Counted from the stretch's first letter, positions 35,458 to 47,940 are shown. The stretch is DNA of 64,000 nucleotides from Mesorhizobium sp. LSJC280B00 (GCF_000502835.1 NZ_AYVL01000017.1:147148-211147); one strand, 5' to 3'. Made by a program: numbers and translations. Notes: generated by a model not told the origin, from the sequence alone.

Positions 35458-35617
35458 GGCCTTTCGGTCACAGCCGGCCTCGGCAAGACGTTGCGTGATG
35501 CTCCGCCACGCTCATTCCACAATCGCGGCCAAATCCCGCCTTGTTCCGCAACGATTGATGATGCCGTAGACACGTTGTCTTGCGCACATGTGCCAGGCAA
35601 CTCGGAGGGACAAGACC

Positions 35618-36133
35618 GTGATCAAGACCGCCCTTGTCGCCATGACCATCGTCGGCTGCGACTGCGACGCCAGGCTTTGCGAATATATCGGCGAGACGCC
35701 CGCCAAATGGTCGACCATCGCCGAATGCGAAGCGGCGATGAAAAGCCAGATGCTGCACGAGCGCAATTTCGACTATCCGCTGGTCTCCGGCATCTGCCGG
35801 ACACAGAACTCGTCTTCGTCATCGCAGCTCGCTGTGACCGCTTCCGAGCCTGAATTGACGACGGCCAGCACCGCAGCGACAGACCCGCTGCCACCGGAAC
35901 TGAGCCATCGGCCCAGTGCTGCGGTCGGAACGCAGGCCACGGCGACGGAAACGGAAGCCGTCCGGCCGGTCGCCTATGAAGCGGCGGTCGATGGCGGCAG
36001 CGCCCTGCTCTACCGCACGAAGGCCGGCTACGCCGTAGTCAAGACCGATCTCGGCCGCGCCGCATCGGCAACGATCGGCATCGCCAGGCGTTCGGCGAAC
36101 TGGCTGGCGGCGAAGCTGCCTGACGGTCTGTAG
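35618..36133 (+). CDS. Hypothetical exported protein
   Basis: A 171-residue protein starting at GTG 35618 with GGAGGGAC upstream. The short hydrophobic N-terminus ends in TIVGCDCDARLC, which may be a lipobox at IVGC. A Cys-containing first half (ECEAAM, GICRTQ) is followed by a Ser/Thr/Ala/Pro-rich linker and a basic C-terminal segment (GIARRSANWLAAKL). No family is recognised. It converges with the FAD oxidoreductase. Confidence 0.68.
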   Translation: MIKTALVAMTIVGCDCDARLCEYIGETPAKWSTIAECEAAMKSQMLHERNFDYPLVSGICRTQNSSSSSQLAVTASEPELTTASTAATDPLPPELSHRPSAAVGTQATATETEAVRPVAYEAAVDGGSALLYRTKAGYAVVKTDLGRAASATIGIARRSANWLAAKLPDGL

Positions 36134-36141
36134 CCGCCGCT

Positions 36142-37764
36142 TCAGGCCGTGCCGATCAGTGCCTTGACGGCGCGATAAAAAATCGACGAAAACAGCTCGC
36201 CCGGATCGTATTGCAGCTTCTTCGCCAGGAAGGACGGCAGTTCCGGATAGGAGGCAAGCAGTTCCTTGCCTGTGTAGTGGAGCTGGTAGGGCAGGAAAAA
36301 ACGCCCGCCATGCTTGATCGTCACGTCGATCAGCGCCCTTGTCAGCGCCCGCATCCTGGCATTTCCGTCGGCGTCTGTCGGCTGATTGATGTAGAGCACC
36401 AGCGAATAGGCCGGCTCCGGCGCATAATTCAGCGCCACATCCTCCTTGTGGACGATGCGCACCGACGCGTTGAGCACCGGCAGGCTCTGGTTGCGCAGGA
36501 TCTCGCGCGCTTCCGCGATGAACGGGTTATAGGCCGCCCGCGGGATGAAATACTCGTGCAGGATGTCGGTCTCGTCGAGCAGATCGTTGAACAGATAGGG
36601 CACTGAATCGTGCATCGGATTGTTGCGCGTGACGAGGCAGGCCTCGCCCTCGGCCATTGCCGTCGTCCGCGCCACCGTGCAGCTCTCGAATTGCGGCTCC
36701 AGCGTCTTTTCGGTGAACCATTTCAGCTCCTGGAACAGGCTGCCCCATTTCGCCAGGTTGATGATCACCCGCTTGAGCCCGACCGAACCCGGTTCACCGA
36801 TTGCCGGCTGGTCGGCCGGCGGCTGGTCGGCCACCTTGTCATAGCGGTAGACGATCATATCCTCGAGGAAATTGCCCGGCGCAGTCGACAGATGCCCATA
36901 AAACAGACCGATCGCCCTGTTTGGCTCCAGAACCTCGGCGAAGAACGTCGGGAAATCGTCCGATTTGATGATCTCGCGCGAGGTCCGGTAGACGGCGTTG
37001 TCGACGATGTCGAGTGTCGCCTCCAGCACCACGCCGAACAGGCCGTAGCCGCCGACGACGTGGCGGAACAGCTCGGTATTTTCGGCCGGTGAGCAGGTCG
37101 TCACCGAGCCGTCGGCCAGCATCACCCGCATCGAACGGATCGAGCCGGCGACCGAGCCGGCCTGGTGGTCCATGCCATGCGCGTTGACCGACAGCGAGCC
37201 GCCGACCGAAAAGATGTCGGTCGACTGCATCGCCTTCACCGCGAAGCGCGGGTGCAAAAGGTTCTGGATGTCGTGCCAGCGCGCGCCCGGCTGCAAGGTG
37301 ATCGTCTTCGCCGTCGGGTCGACACTGACCTTGTTGAATTTGCGCATGTCGAGGACCAGCGCGTTATCGTCGAAGGCGTGGCCGCCCATCGAATGGCGCA
37401 CCGCCGCGACCGAGACCTTCAGGCCATTGGTGCGGGCAAAGGCGAGCGCGCTTGCAATGTGGTCTTCCTCGCTGACTTCGACGACGCCGTAGACCGGCGT
37501 CATCGACAGGCCGCTGGCATCGTTGATGTCGCCGCCCTTGGTCAGCCATGGCAGCGACGGATCGTAGGCTGGCGGGCCCTCCAGCGGCTTCTGCGCCAGG
37601 TCGATCCCGTCAATGTCGGCGATGCGCCCGGAATTCTTCTGCCCCGACGGACCGCGCGCCAGCCGCGCCACGGTTGTCCCGCCCCACAGCATCGCCCCGC
37701 CGACCACCGCCGCACCCAGCAGCAGCCGCCGCGACAGGCGAAACCCCTTGCGTTCCTCGATCAT
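36142..37764 (-). CDS. VAO-type FAD-binding oxidoreductase, exported
   Basis: A 540-residue protein with a twin-arginine-like N-terminus (SRRLLLGAAVVGGAML), an FAD_binding_4 domain (RHSMGGHAFDDNALVLDM; QSTDIFSVGGSLSVNAHGMD) and a C-terminal substrate domain. The HSMGGH element and layout recall L-gulonolactone/aldonolactone oxidases and flavoprotein sterol oxidases. Substrate unknown; probably periplasmic. Confidence 0.86.
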   Translation of the reverse strand: MIEERKGFRLSRRLLLGAAVVGGAMLWGGTTVARLARGPSGQKNSGRIADIDGIDLAQKPLEGPPAYDPSLPWLTKGGDINDASGLSMTPVYGVVEVSEEDHIASALAFARTNGLKVSVAAVRHSMGGHAFDDNALVLDMRKFNKVSVDPTAKTITLQPGARWHDIQNLLHPRFAVKAMQSTDIFSVGGSLSVNAHGMDHQAGSVAGSIRSMRVMLADGSVTTCSPAENTELFRHVVGGYGLFGVVLEATLDIVDNAVYRTSREIIKSDDFPTFFAEVLEPNRAIGLFYGHLSTAPGNFLEDMIVYRYDKVADQPPADQPAIGEPGSVGLKRVIINLAKWGSLFQELKWFTEKTLEPQFESCTVARTTAMAEGEACLVTRNNPMHDSVPYLFNDLLDETDILHEYFIPRAAYNPFIAEAREILRNQSLPVLNASVRIVHKEDVALNYAPEPAYSLVLYINQPTDADGNARMRALTRALIDVTIKHGGRFFLPYQLHYTGKELLASYPELPSFLAKKLQYDPGELFSSIFYRAVKALIGTA

Positions 37765-37883
37765 AGCCCCACCCCCGCTATCCCAGGAATAGCGCCTGAT
37801 GGAGACAAAAACCAGTTGCCATCAGACGTTCGGCAAATGATGATCACAGTCGTTCTGGCGAAAGCGTCGAAAGCAGCCGCACC

Positions 37884-38369
37884 ATGAAGCTTGCCGTCCG
37901 TGCCACGATTGCCCTGCTACTCGCGTTTGCTCCGGTCTCAGCCGACGCCCAAAGCGGTGAGAAGGGAGTCCTCGGTGTGGCAAGGGACGATCCGGAGATG
38001 GCGGCGGCGATTGAGCAGGCCCGCGCCAGCCTGGATGACTTCCTGATCCTGTCCGAGGCGCCGCCGTCCGGAACAGCCACGTTCAAATTGAAGGTAAGGA
38101 TCGAAGACGGAACCGCGACGGAACATTTCTGGATCATTCCCTTTCACCGAACGGCGAGCGGATTTGCCGGAATTTTAGCAAACGAGCCGCAGGCCGTGCA
38201 CAACGTCGTCGCCGGCCAGGAGATCGAATTCACCCGGGACGAAATTTCGGACTGGGGATACACCAAGAACGGCCATCAGGTGGGCAGCTTTACCGTCTGT
38301 GTGATGCTCAAGAAGATGTCGAAGGAAGACGCGGACTATCTCCGCGACAATTACGGCTTCGACTGCTGA
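37884..38369 (+). CDS. DUF2314 exported protein
   Basis: A 161-residue protein with a signal peptide (RATIALLLAFAPVSADAQ) and a DUF2314 domain: DDPEMAAAIEQARASLDDFL, FWIIPFHR, GILANEP, VVAGQEIEF and ISDWGYTKNG. These proteins are widespread, of unknown function, and are found exported (YegJ-like). It converges with the DUF3137 gene. Confidence 0.82.
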   Translation: MKLAVRATIALLLAFAPVSADAQSGEKGVLGVARDDPEMAAAIEQARASLDDFLILSEAPPSGTATFKLKVRIEDGTATEHFWIIPFHRTASGFAGILANEPQAVHNVVAGQEIEFTRDEISDWGYTKNGHQVGSFTVCVMLKKMSKEDADYLRDNYGFDC

Positions 38370-38395
38370 TGTCCGAGCGCGAGGCGCTTTAGCCG

Positions 38396-39367
38396 CTACC
38401 CCGCCTCCTCGTCCTGCGCCCCAATCTTGCGCACCAGCGCCGCGGTCGCCAGGATCGTGGCCATGTCGGCGATGATCGGCGCAACATGCTCGACATAGTC
38501 GAGCGGCACAGAGATGTCCGGCAGCTCGAAGAAGTTCTTCGTCTGCGGCAGCAGCAGGAAACCGTCGCTGCCGCTGAGCGCGACGCGCGCCGGATCGTTC
38601 GGCCGGGTTTCGCCAAGCCATTCGAGCGCCTGCGCCAGCCGGCCGGTTACCAGCGTCCGCGCCGCTTCGATGTTGTCGGTGCGGAACTCGTAGGCGGCAT
38701 CGAGCTCCGGCACGCCGCTGGACAGTTCCTGCATCTTGCTGCCGAAGATGCCGCGGAAGAAGCCGACGACCTTGTTGGTCCGGCGCGCGGCCACCAATGT
38801 GCCGGGGAACGGCACGATCGTCTCGAAGGCGACGATGACGCCCTTGAACACCGCCGTCGTGCTCTTGCCCGTCCCTTCCCGGAGATCTGCTTCGTAAAGC
38901 TCGAACGGAAACCCCTCATAACGGCCGGAAAAAACATCATCGAAAGATTGCCGGTTGAACGGACCAACCGTCTCGCGCGGCAACCGGTCGAACGAATTCG
39001 GCTTGACGTTGTGCCGGTACCGCATGTCGTCGATGAAGCCGAAGATGATCGGCAACAGCGTGCTGCGAAACGACTGCTGCAATTTGCTCGCCGGCTTGAT
39101 CGCCTGGAAATAGAGCAGGATCGCCGCCAGGAATCCGCCGATATAGAGGAACACATGCGGGGTCGAGAACCACTGCTCGTTGGGGTCGGCAACCCCGTTG
39201 AAGAGCCAGGCCACAAGCGCCACGAACACCAGCACCAGCCCGATGAAAAGTGGCACCCGCCAGCGCGTCCGGCGATGGGCCGAAGCTCGTTGCGCCTCAT
39301 AGGCCTCGATGTTCTTCCTGAGGCCGGCGATCACCGCTTCGCTCGGCATGAAATCCGCAGTTTCCAT
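38396..39367 (-). CDS. DUF3137 membrane protein
   Basis: A 323-residue protein with two membrane segments near the N-terminus (WRVPLFIGLVLVFVALVAWL; FLYIGGFLAAILLYFQ) and a soluble DUF3137 domain (FEGFPFELYEADLRE-like element, FETIVPFPGTLVAARR). I chose the ATG at 39367, with GGTGGG upstream. It lies 61 bases after the CapA gene in the same direction. Confidence 0.82.
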   Translation of the reverse strand: METADFMPSEAVIAGLRKNIEAYEAQRASAHRRTRWRVPLFIGLVLVFVALVAWLFNGVADPNEQWFSTPHVFLYIGGFLAAILLYFQAIKPASKLQQSFRSTLLPIIFGFIDDMRYRHNVKPNSFDRLPRETVGPFNRQSFDDVFSGRYEGFPFELYEADLREGTGKSTTAVFKGVIVAFETIVPFPGTLVAARRTNKVVGFFRGIFGSKMQELSSGVPELDAAYEFRTDNIEAARTLVTGRLAQALEWLGETRPNDPARVALSGSDGFLLLPQTKNFFELPDISVPLDYVEHVAPIIADMATILATAALVRKIGAQDEEAG

Positions 39368-39428
39368 CACCCACCCGCCGCCACAAGCCTGCCCGCGCTG
39401 GGCATGATAGCCGGTTTGGTGGACTGCG

Positions 39429-40469
39429 TCAGCGCACGGCACCGAAGACCGCATCGAGGCGGGCTAGAACCCTTTGCCTGGATTTTCCCGCCAGCGTTTC
39501 AACCGGGACCAGCCGCTCGTGATCGCCGGCGCGCAGCCGCATGAAGGCATGCAGCCGGTAGGCGGCGATGGCCCCGCGCGTGCCGGGATCGTCGCTGATG
39601 TCGACGACGAGAATGGCGCCGATGCGGCCGGGCCATGGCTGCCGCGCGAAGGCGGTGCCGATGAAATCGCCGAGCCCATAGGCAACGAGCGTCTTGCCGA
39701 TCCGCTCGATCGGCTGCACGACATGAGCATGATGTCCGGCGATCAGGCCGACGCCATGTTCGGCCAGAAGTCGCGCCATTGCCCGCGTCTTCGCACGTGG
39801 AAAATGCCGGAATTCCCAATCCCAATGCGGCACCGCGCAGAGGAGGTCGACACCCGAAGCGGCAGCGTGCGGCCATTGCCTCGGATCGGCTTGCATCGAG
39901 ACTCGGCCCGCGAACTGAGCCTCGTCGGTATTGCGCCACAAGGTAAAGGCGGCAAGGCCTACCGTCAGCGAACCAACCGCAAACCGCTCGACCGGAGCCG
40001 CAGTGCCGATCGTGCGGATGCCTAATTGCTCCAGCGCGGCGACGGTCTCGTCGAAGCCGGCAATACCCTGGTCGAGCACATGGTTGTTGGCCAGCGACAG
40101 CACCAGTTTTTCACGCGAAATGCCGGCGGCGGCCAGCGCCTCGGCAAGGAACCGCTCGCTCATCGCGTGGTGCGTGCCAAGCCTGGTGCCCAAAACAGCG
40201 CTCGGCCGCTCCACCACCGGGCTTTCGCAATTGCCGACCACCAGATCGGCCGAGGCAAGCAGTGCCGCAATCGCCGGATCGCAGTCCGGCGCGCGGCGAT
40301 TGGCCACCGCCGAGATATCGCCGACGAAAGCCAGCCGCACCGTCCGCGCCGGCAGTGGTTCGAGCAGGGCTGCGGTCGCCGGAGCAAAGCCGCGCGCGTC
40401 GCCCTCGAGCGAAGGCCGGAGGAAGCGTGGCAGCCAGGACAGTTTGTAGGAAAGCGGATAGTTCGACAC
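39429..40469 (-). CDS. CapA-family (poly-gamma-glutamate synthesis-like) protein
   Basis: A 346-residue metallophosphatase-fold protein: LAFVGDISAV, VVGNCESPVV, LSLANNHVLDQGIAGFDETV, VPHWDWEF and LIAGHHAHVVQPIER are the standard CapA motifs. No CapB or CapC gene is near, so it is not a capsule operon; CapA homologues act elsewhere as phosphatases of unknown substrate. It precedes the DUF3137 gene. Confidence 0.9.
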   Translation of the reverse strand: MSNYPLSYKLSWLPRFLRPSLEGDARGFAPATAALLEPLPARTVRLAFVGDISAVANRRAPDCDPAIAALLASADLVVGNCESPVVERPSAVLGTRLGTHHAMSERFLAEALAAAGISREKLVLSLANNHVLDQGIAGFDETVAALEQLGIRTIGTAAPVERFAVGSLTVGLAAFTLWRNTDEAQFAGRVSMQADPRQWPHAAASGVDLLCAVPHWDWEFRHFPRAKTRAMARLLAEHGVGLIAGHHAHVVQPIERIGKTLVAYGLGDFIGTAFARQPWPGRIGAILVVDISDDPGTRGAIAAYRLHAFMRLRAGDHERLVPVETLAGKSRQRVLARLDAVFGAVR

Positions 40470-40629
40470 GCGACGCCCAATCGTTTGCCTTGTGTAGACC
40501 GTCCGCCGGATTGATTGAAGCGTCGACTGTTAGCATAAATGAAATGATGACCGGCCCGTCCGAAGGTAACAGGCGCCGTGAGCCAAATGCGTGTATGGTT
40601 CGTGCGGAGCGACAAAAGGGGCGATCACG

Positions 40630-41883
40630 ATGAAGCGTTTTTCCAGGCTGGTGGCGTGCGCCATCATTCTTCTCCTGCCGCTGGCTTTACCCAGCGCCGC
40701 GGCTCCCGAAGCGGCGGCCCTGTTTGAGGCAAAAATCGTAGCCGAACGCGACAGCGCTCTTGCCACTCTGGAAGCCGCCGCGCCAGGCGATCCGGCAGCC
40801 GCCTACGCCGCCGGCGCCGGCGAATTCTTCACAGCGCTGGAGATCCTGGCCGGCGGTCTGCACCGCCACGGTTTCGACAGCCCGCAATCCTTCGTGCTGC
40901 CGCTGATGCGGCTGCCGGTGCCGGACAATGCCAATCCCGAGCCGATGACCTACGAACAATTCCGCGCCATTCTCGTCGCCTTCCGCGACCGGCTGGAGAA
41001 ATCCGCAGCCACGCTGGATTCGGTACCCGCCGACGCGGACATCGGCATGGTCATCGACCTCACCCGCCTCGGCATCGACCTCAACGAGGACGGCACGATC
41101 GCGCCGGACGAAAGCGCCGCGGCGATCATGGCGTCTCTGTCACGCGGCGGCGGTGCGCCAGACGCGGCCGGGCCCGCCCTCATCTTCCGCTTCGACCGCG
41201 CCGACGGCTATTGGCTGCAGGGCTATGCCGAGTTCCTGATGGCGCAGGCCGACTTCTGGCTGGCGCATGATTTCAGGGACACGTTCGACGGCTCCTTCCA
41301 CATGCTGTTCCCGCGCGCAAAACTACCGCTGCAGGACACGCTCGTTCCGCCGGACGGCGGCATGAGCGGCGGCATTCTGTCGTCCGAATGGCGCATCGCC
41401 GATTTCATCTCGCTGGTCCATCTCATCAACTGGCAAGTGGTCGAGCCGGAGCGCCGGCAAGCGGCACGCCGCCATCTCATGGAAATGATCCGGCTGTCGC
41501 GCGAGGACTGGAAAGCCATCCGCGCCGAAACCGACAATGACCGCGAATGGCTGCCTGGGCCGCAGCAGAAAGGCGCCAGCCCGCTGACCGGTCTCGAAGT
41601 TGGTGAGCAGCAGATACAGGCCTGGCTCGCCGCCCTGGCCATGGCCGAGGATCTGCTGGAGGGACGCACCTTGCTGCCGCATTTCCGCATCGCCGACAAA
41701 GGCATCAACATGAAGCGCTTCTTTGATGAGCCAAAAACCTTCGACCTGGTGCTGTCGATCACCGGCCCGGCCATCGCGCCCTATCTCGAGCGCGGGAAGA
41801 TTCTCACCAGCGAGGAGTTCAACCAGATCCAGCGCCAGTTCGGCGGCGCCGGGTTTCTGACGTTCGCGCTTTGGTTTAATTGA
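40630..41883 (+). CDS. Exported hypothetical protein with one EF-hand-like loop
   Basis: A 417-residue protein with a signal peptide (ACAIILLLPLALPSAAA). At residues 150-161 it has DLNEDGTIAPDE, which fits an EF-hand calcium loop (D1, N3, D5, G6, I8, E12). The rest is helical and not recognised. AAGGGG lies upstream of the ATG at 40630. It is transcribed towards uvrB, 113 bases before it. Confidence 0.75.
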   Translation: MKRFSRLVACAIILLLPLALPSAAAPEAAALFEAKIVAERDSALATLEAAAPGDPAAAYAAGAGEFFTALEILAGGLHRHGFDSPQSFVLPLMRLPVPDNANPEPMTYEQFRAILVAFRDRLEKSAATLDSVPADADIGMVIDLTRLGIDLNEDGTIAPDESAAAIMASLSRGGGAPDAAGPALIFRFDRADGYWLQGYAEFLMAQADFWLAHDFRDTFDGSFHMLFPRAKLPLQDTLVPPDGGMSGGILSSEWRIADFISLVHLINWQVVEPERRQAARRHLMEMIRLSREDWKAIRAETDNDREWLPGPQQKGASPLTGLEVGEQQIQAWLAALAMAEDLLEGRTLLPHFRIADKGINMKRFFDEPKTFDLVLSITGPAIAPYLERGKILTSEEFNQIQRQFGGAGFLTFALWFN

Positions 41884-41996
41884 GCGGGAAACGTGGAGGG
41901 TGCTCCTGACACCCTTCTGTCAGCAGCTGGATTGCGCCTCGCGCCACCCGCCACTCCGCTCTTTCCATTTTGGCCGATACCTCCCATATTCGGGCC

Positions 41997-45116
<3,120 letters not shown>

Positions 45117-45123
45117 CGAGCTT

Positions 45124-45267
45124 CCCTTCTCCCCTTGTGGGAGAAGGTGGATCGGCGCGCAGCGCCGAGACGGTTGAGGGGTGCTGGACGGATCGCCGTC
45201 GGTGCCAAGCTGGAGCACCCCTCATCCGACCGCTTCGCGGCCACCTTCTCCCACAAGTGGAGAAGGG
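45124..45267 (+). repeat. Head-to-head palindromic intergenic repeat after uvrB
   Basis: Two copies of one element face each other. CCCTTCTCCCCTTGTGGGAG (from 45124) is mirrored by CTCCCACAAGTGGAGAAGGG (to 45267), and GAGGGGTGCT by AGCACCCCTC inside. The whole 144-base unit can fold into one long hairpin with two smaller ones at its ends, as in RIME/BIME-type elements. It may end transcription or protect the uvrB mRNA end. Confidence 0.82.
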
Positions 45268-45333
45268 GGAGCCTAGCCACTTGCCATCGGCCCTACCCTT
45301 GGTGTAGCCAGTTTCTACAACTCGAACGTCTTG

Positions 45334-45412
45334 AAAGGAGGGCTGCGTGTTATTTTCTCACCACCGTCAGCGCGGCCCTGTCTCTGCCCTGCGAGCTTGC
45401 TTGCAGGGCTGA
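45334..45412 (+). CDS. Candidate 21-codon leader peptide of the ABC-F gene
   Basis: AAAGGAGGG (45334-45342) is the strongest ribosome site in the region and is followed five bases later by GTG 45347. The frame runs 21 codons (MLFSHHRQRGPV then SALRACLQG) to TGA 45410-45412. The last codons lie inside a hairpin, GCCCTGC (45387-45393) / GCAGGGC (45403-45409). No other gene uses this ribosome site. Leader peptides that sense stalled ribosomes are known ahead of ABC-F resistance genes, so a control role is proposed. The open frame is visible; expression is not shown. Confidence 0.55.
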
Positions 45413-45547
45413 CCAGAGACGGTCCGGGTTCTCCCGCTTCGATTTTTTGGTCCGCCCTTCGTGGTGCTGCAACGCCGAGCCTGATGGCCAGCCTGCGCAC
45501 CGTCAAAGTGCATTGAGCCGGGCTCCGGCAAGACCAGAGAAATCAAT
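45413..45547 (+). promoter_or_regulatory. ABC-F leader with possible attenuator
   Basis: After the leader peptide stop, CCGGG (45424-45428) / CCCG (45433-45436) precedes a T6 run (45443-45448), a weak terminator-like element. Nearer the gene, GCCGG-GCT-CCGGC (about 45517-45529) can form a small hairpin just before the weak ABC-F ribosome site. Alternate folds could turn expression on or off. Confidence 0.4.
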
Positions 45548-47077
45548 ATGGCCCTGATCAGCCTCAAGTCCCTCGGCGTCACCATGAGTGCGCCGCTCTT
45601 CTCCAACCTCGACCTCACCATCGGCACCGGCGACCGGCTCGGCATCGTCGCCGCCAATGGTCGGGGCAAATCCACTTTGCTGAAGTGCCTGACCGGCGAG
45701 ATGGAGCCGACATCAGGCGACATCACCCGCACGCGCGGCCTGCGCGTCGGCTATGTCGAGCAAGTCGTCTCCGCAGCCTTGGCCGGGCGTAGCTTTCATG
45801 AGGTCGTGGCCGACGCCTTGCCGGCCGAGCAGGCCGAAAGCGAGCAATGGCGCGTTGACGTGGTTCTCGACTCGCTCGATGTGCCGCAGCCGATGCGCGA
45901 GCGGCCGATGCGGGCCTTGAGCGGCGGCTGGCAAAGGCTGGCGCTGATCGCCCGCGTCTGGGTCACCGACCCCGACGTCCTGCTTCTCGACGAGCCGACC
46001 AATCACCTCGATCTCGGCAAGATCAGCCAGCTCGAGACCTGGCTGAACGCGCTGCCACGTGAGGTGCCGCTGGTGATTGCCAGCCACGACCGCGCTTTTC
46101 TCGATGCTACGACCAACCGGACGCTGTTCCTGCGCCCCGAACAGTCGCCGGTATTCTCGCTGCCCTATTCACGAGCCAGGGACGCATTGAGCGAAGTCGA
46201 TGCCTCGACCGAGCGCAAATTCCAGCGCGACATGAAAGTGGCGCAGCAGCTGCGCCGGCAGGCCGCCAAGCTCAACAATATCGGCATCAATTCCGGCAGC
46301 GACCTTTTGACGGTCAAGACCAAGCAGCTCAACCAGCGGGCAGAGCGTCTGGAAGAAGCGGCAGCGCCGGCACACCGCGAAAGATCAGCGGGCGCGATCA
46401 AGCTCGCCAATCGCGGCAGCCATGCCAAGGTGCTGATCACGCTCGACGATTTGGTGGTCGGAACACCTGACGGCACGGTTCTGTTCAGCACCGGCAAGCG
46501 CCACATCTGCCAAGGCGACCGCATCGTCCTGCTCGGCCGTAACGGCGTCGGCAAGTCACGGCTGATCGGCCTGATCCGGAACGCCATCGTCGAGCCGGAA
46601 ACAGCGGCGCAAAGCCTGAAGGTGACGCCGTCGACGGTGCTCGGCTATAGCGACCAGGCATTGTCGGGCATCGGCGGCGACGACACGCCGCTGGCGATGC
46701 TCTCGCGCAGATTCGATGTCGGCGAGCAGCGCGCCCGCTCGCTGCTGGCGGGCGCCGGCGTCAGCATCGACATGCAGGAGCGCAGGATCGGCGTGCTGTC
46801 GGGCGGGCAGAAGGCGCGGCTGATGATGCTGGCGCTCAGGCTCGCCAATCCCAACTTCTATTTGCTCGACGAGCCGACCAATCACCTCGATATCGATGGT
46901 CAGGAAGCACTGGAAGCGGAATTGCTGGAACATCAGGCGAGCTGCCTGCTTGCCTCGCACGACCGCTCCTTCATCCGCGCGGTTGGCAACCGCTTCTGGC
47001 TGATCGAGAAACGGCGATTGACCGAGATCGACAGCCCGGAGGAGTTCTTCCGGGAGGTTGCCGAAGCCGGCGGCTGA
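45548..47077 (+). CDS. ABC-F family ATPase
   Basis: A 509-residue protein with two ATPase domains and no membrane segment. Domain 1: Walker A AANGRGKST, signature LSGGWQRL, Walker B LLLDEPTNHLD. Domain 2: GRNGVGKSR, LSGGQKAR, YLLDEPTNHLD. Both Walker A loops deviate from consensus (Ala for the first Gly; Arg for the last Thr). The linker (about 200-290, KFQRDMKVAQQLRRQAAKLN) would reach into the ribosome, as in EttA, Uup or resistance-type ABC-F factors. It acts on stalled or drug-bound ribosomes; the precise role is not known. A candidate leader peptide precedes it. Confidence 0.92.
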   Translation: MALISLKSLGVTMSAPLFSNLDLTIGTGDRLGIVAANGRGKSTLLKCLTGEMEPTSGDITRTRGLRVGYVEQVVSAALAGRSFHEVVADALPAEQAESEQWRVDVVLDSLDVPQPMRERPMRALSGGWQRLALIARVWVTDPDVLLLDEPTNHLDLGKISQLETWLNALPREVPLVIASHDRAFLDATTNRTLFLRPEQSPVFSLPYSRARDALSEVDASTERKFQRDMKVAQQLRRQAAKLNNIGINSGSDLLTVKTKQLNQRAERLEEAAAPAHRERSAGAIKLANRGSHAKVLITLDDLVVGTPDGTVLFSTGKRHICQGDRIVLLGRNGVGKSRLIGLIRNAIVEPETAAQSLKVTPSTVLGYSDQALSGIGGDDTPLAMLSRRFDVGEQRARSLLAGAGVSIDMQERRIGVLSGGQKARLMMLALRLANPNFYLLDEPTNHLDIDGQEALEAELLEHQASCLLASHDRSFIRAVGNRFWLIEKRRLTEIDSPEEFFREVAEAGG

Positions 47078-47181
47078 AGGCTTGCGGAAAAAAATTCCGG
47101 CGCTCTGTCGGATGATGATCGCATGCCACGTCCTTGGGTTGCCGACACGGTGATGCCGGCGCCAATCGAGGAGAAAGCATC

Positions 47182-47355
47182 ATGTCTATTCTGTCATCCA
47201 TAGGTTACGCCGTGACGCGTTACTCGGCGGCTCGCGCCCGTTATCGCAGCGAACGCGCCATCCTTTCGTTGCCGATCGAGCTGCGCAAAGATATTGGCTG
47301 GCCGGAAATCGTCGTCGACGCGCAAAACAGCCCGCGGATTCGCATCGAAGGTTGA
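47182..47355 (+). CDS. DUF1127-like small protein
   Basis: A 57-residue basic protein: an arginine-rich helix (YSAARARYRSERAILSL) followed by PIELRKDIGWPEI, the C-terminal DUF1127 pattern (LxxRxLxDIGW). GAGGAG lies upstream of the ATG. It is the second DUF1127 member in the window; function unknown. Confidence 0.78.
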   Translation: MSILSSIGYAVTRYSAARARYRSERAILSLPIELRKDIGWPEIVVDAQNSPRIRIEG

Positions 47356-47483
47356 AAGGTGGCAGTTGGCCGTCGCGGCAGGCGCCATTTCGAATCCAAA
47401 AAACCATCGGCCGTGTAGGATCGTCGCCATTTCGTTCGTCCTGTGGTTCGCAAAGGCAAACCAGACGCAAAGAGGAGCATGAC

Positions 47484-47912
47484 ATGAATGACCAGCCGCA
47501 GACCCAGCCCGCCGCCAAAGTGCTTGGCGGATTGACGCCCTACCTTCAGCTGGACGGCGCTTTCAAAGCCGCAGAATTTTACCAAAAGGCCTTCGGTGCC
47601 GAGCAGGTCTTTGCCTATCCGCCGGACGAACAGGGCCGCACCATGCATATCCATCTCCACATCAACGGTTCGACCCTGATGCTTTCCGACTTCTATCCCG
47701 AGCATGGAATGGCCGCTGTGAAGCCGCAGGGCTACACCATGCAGCTCCATCTCGGCAGCGACGACATCGACGCCTGGTGGCAGCGAGCCGTCGAGGCGGG
47801 CTGCAAGGAAGTCGTGCCGTTGCAGGTGATGTTCTGGGGCGATCGCTGGGGCAATATGCGTGATCCGTTCGGCGTCGAATGGGCAATGAACGCACCGGTG
47901 AAAGCAGCTTAG
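47484..47912 (+). CDS. VOC-superfamily (PhnB-like) protein
   Basis: A 142-residue single-domain VOC protein: LTPYLQLDGAFKAAEFYQKA, GRTMHIHLHINGSTLMLSDF and FWGDRWGNMRDPFGVEWAM. AGAGGAG precedes the ATG. Its fold matches glyoxalase/PhnB-like proteins; the ligand is unknown. It is followed by a DUF1428 gene, with a small hairpin between them. Confidence 0.9.
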   Translation: MNDQPQTQPAAKVLGGLTPYLQLDGAFKAAEFYQKAFGAEQVFAYPPDEQGRTMHIHLHINGSTLMLSDFYPEHGMAAVKPQGYTMQLHLGSDDIDAWWQRAVEAGCKEVVPLQVMFWGDRWGNMRDPFGVEWAMNAPVKAA

Positions 47913-47940
47913 CATTCCACACAGGCTGTGTCTGAAATCA

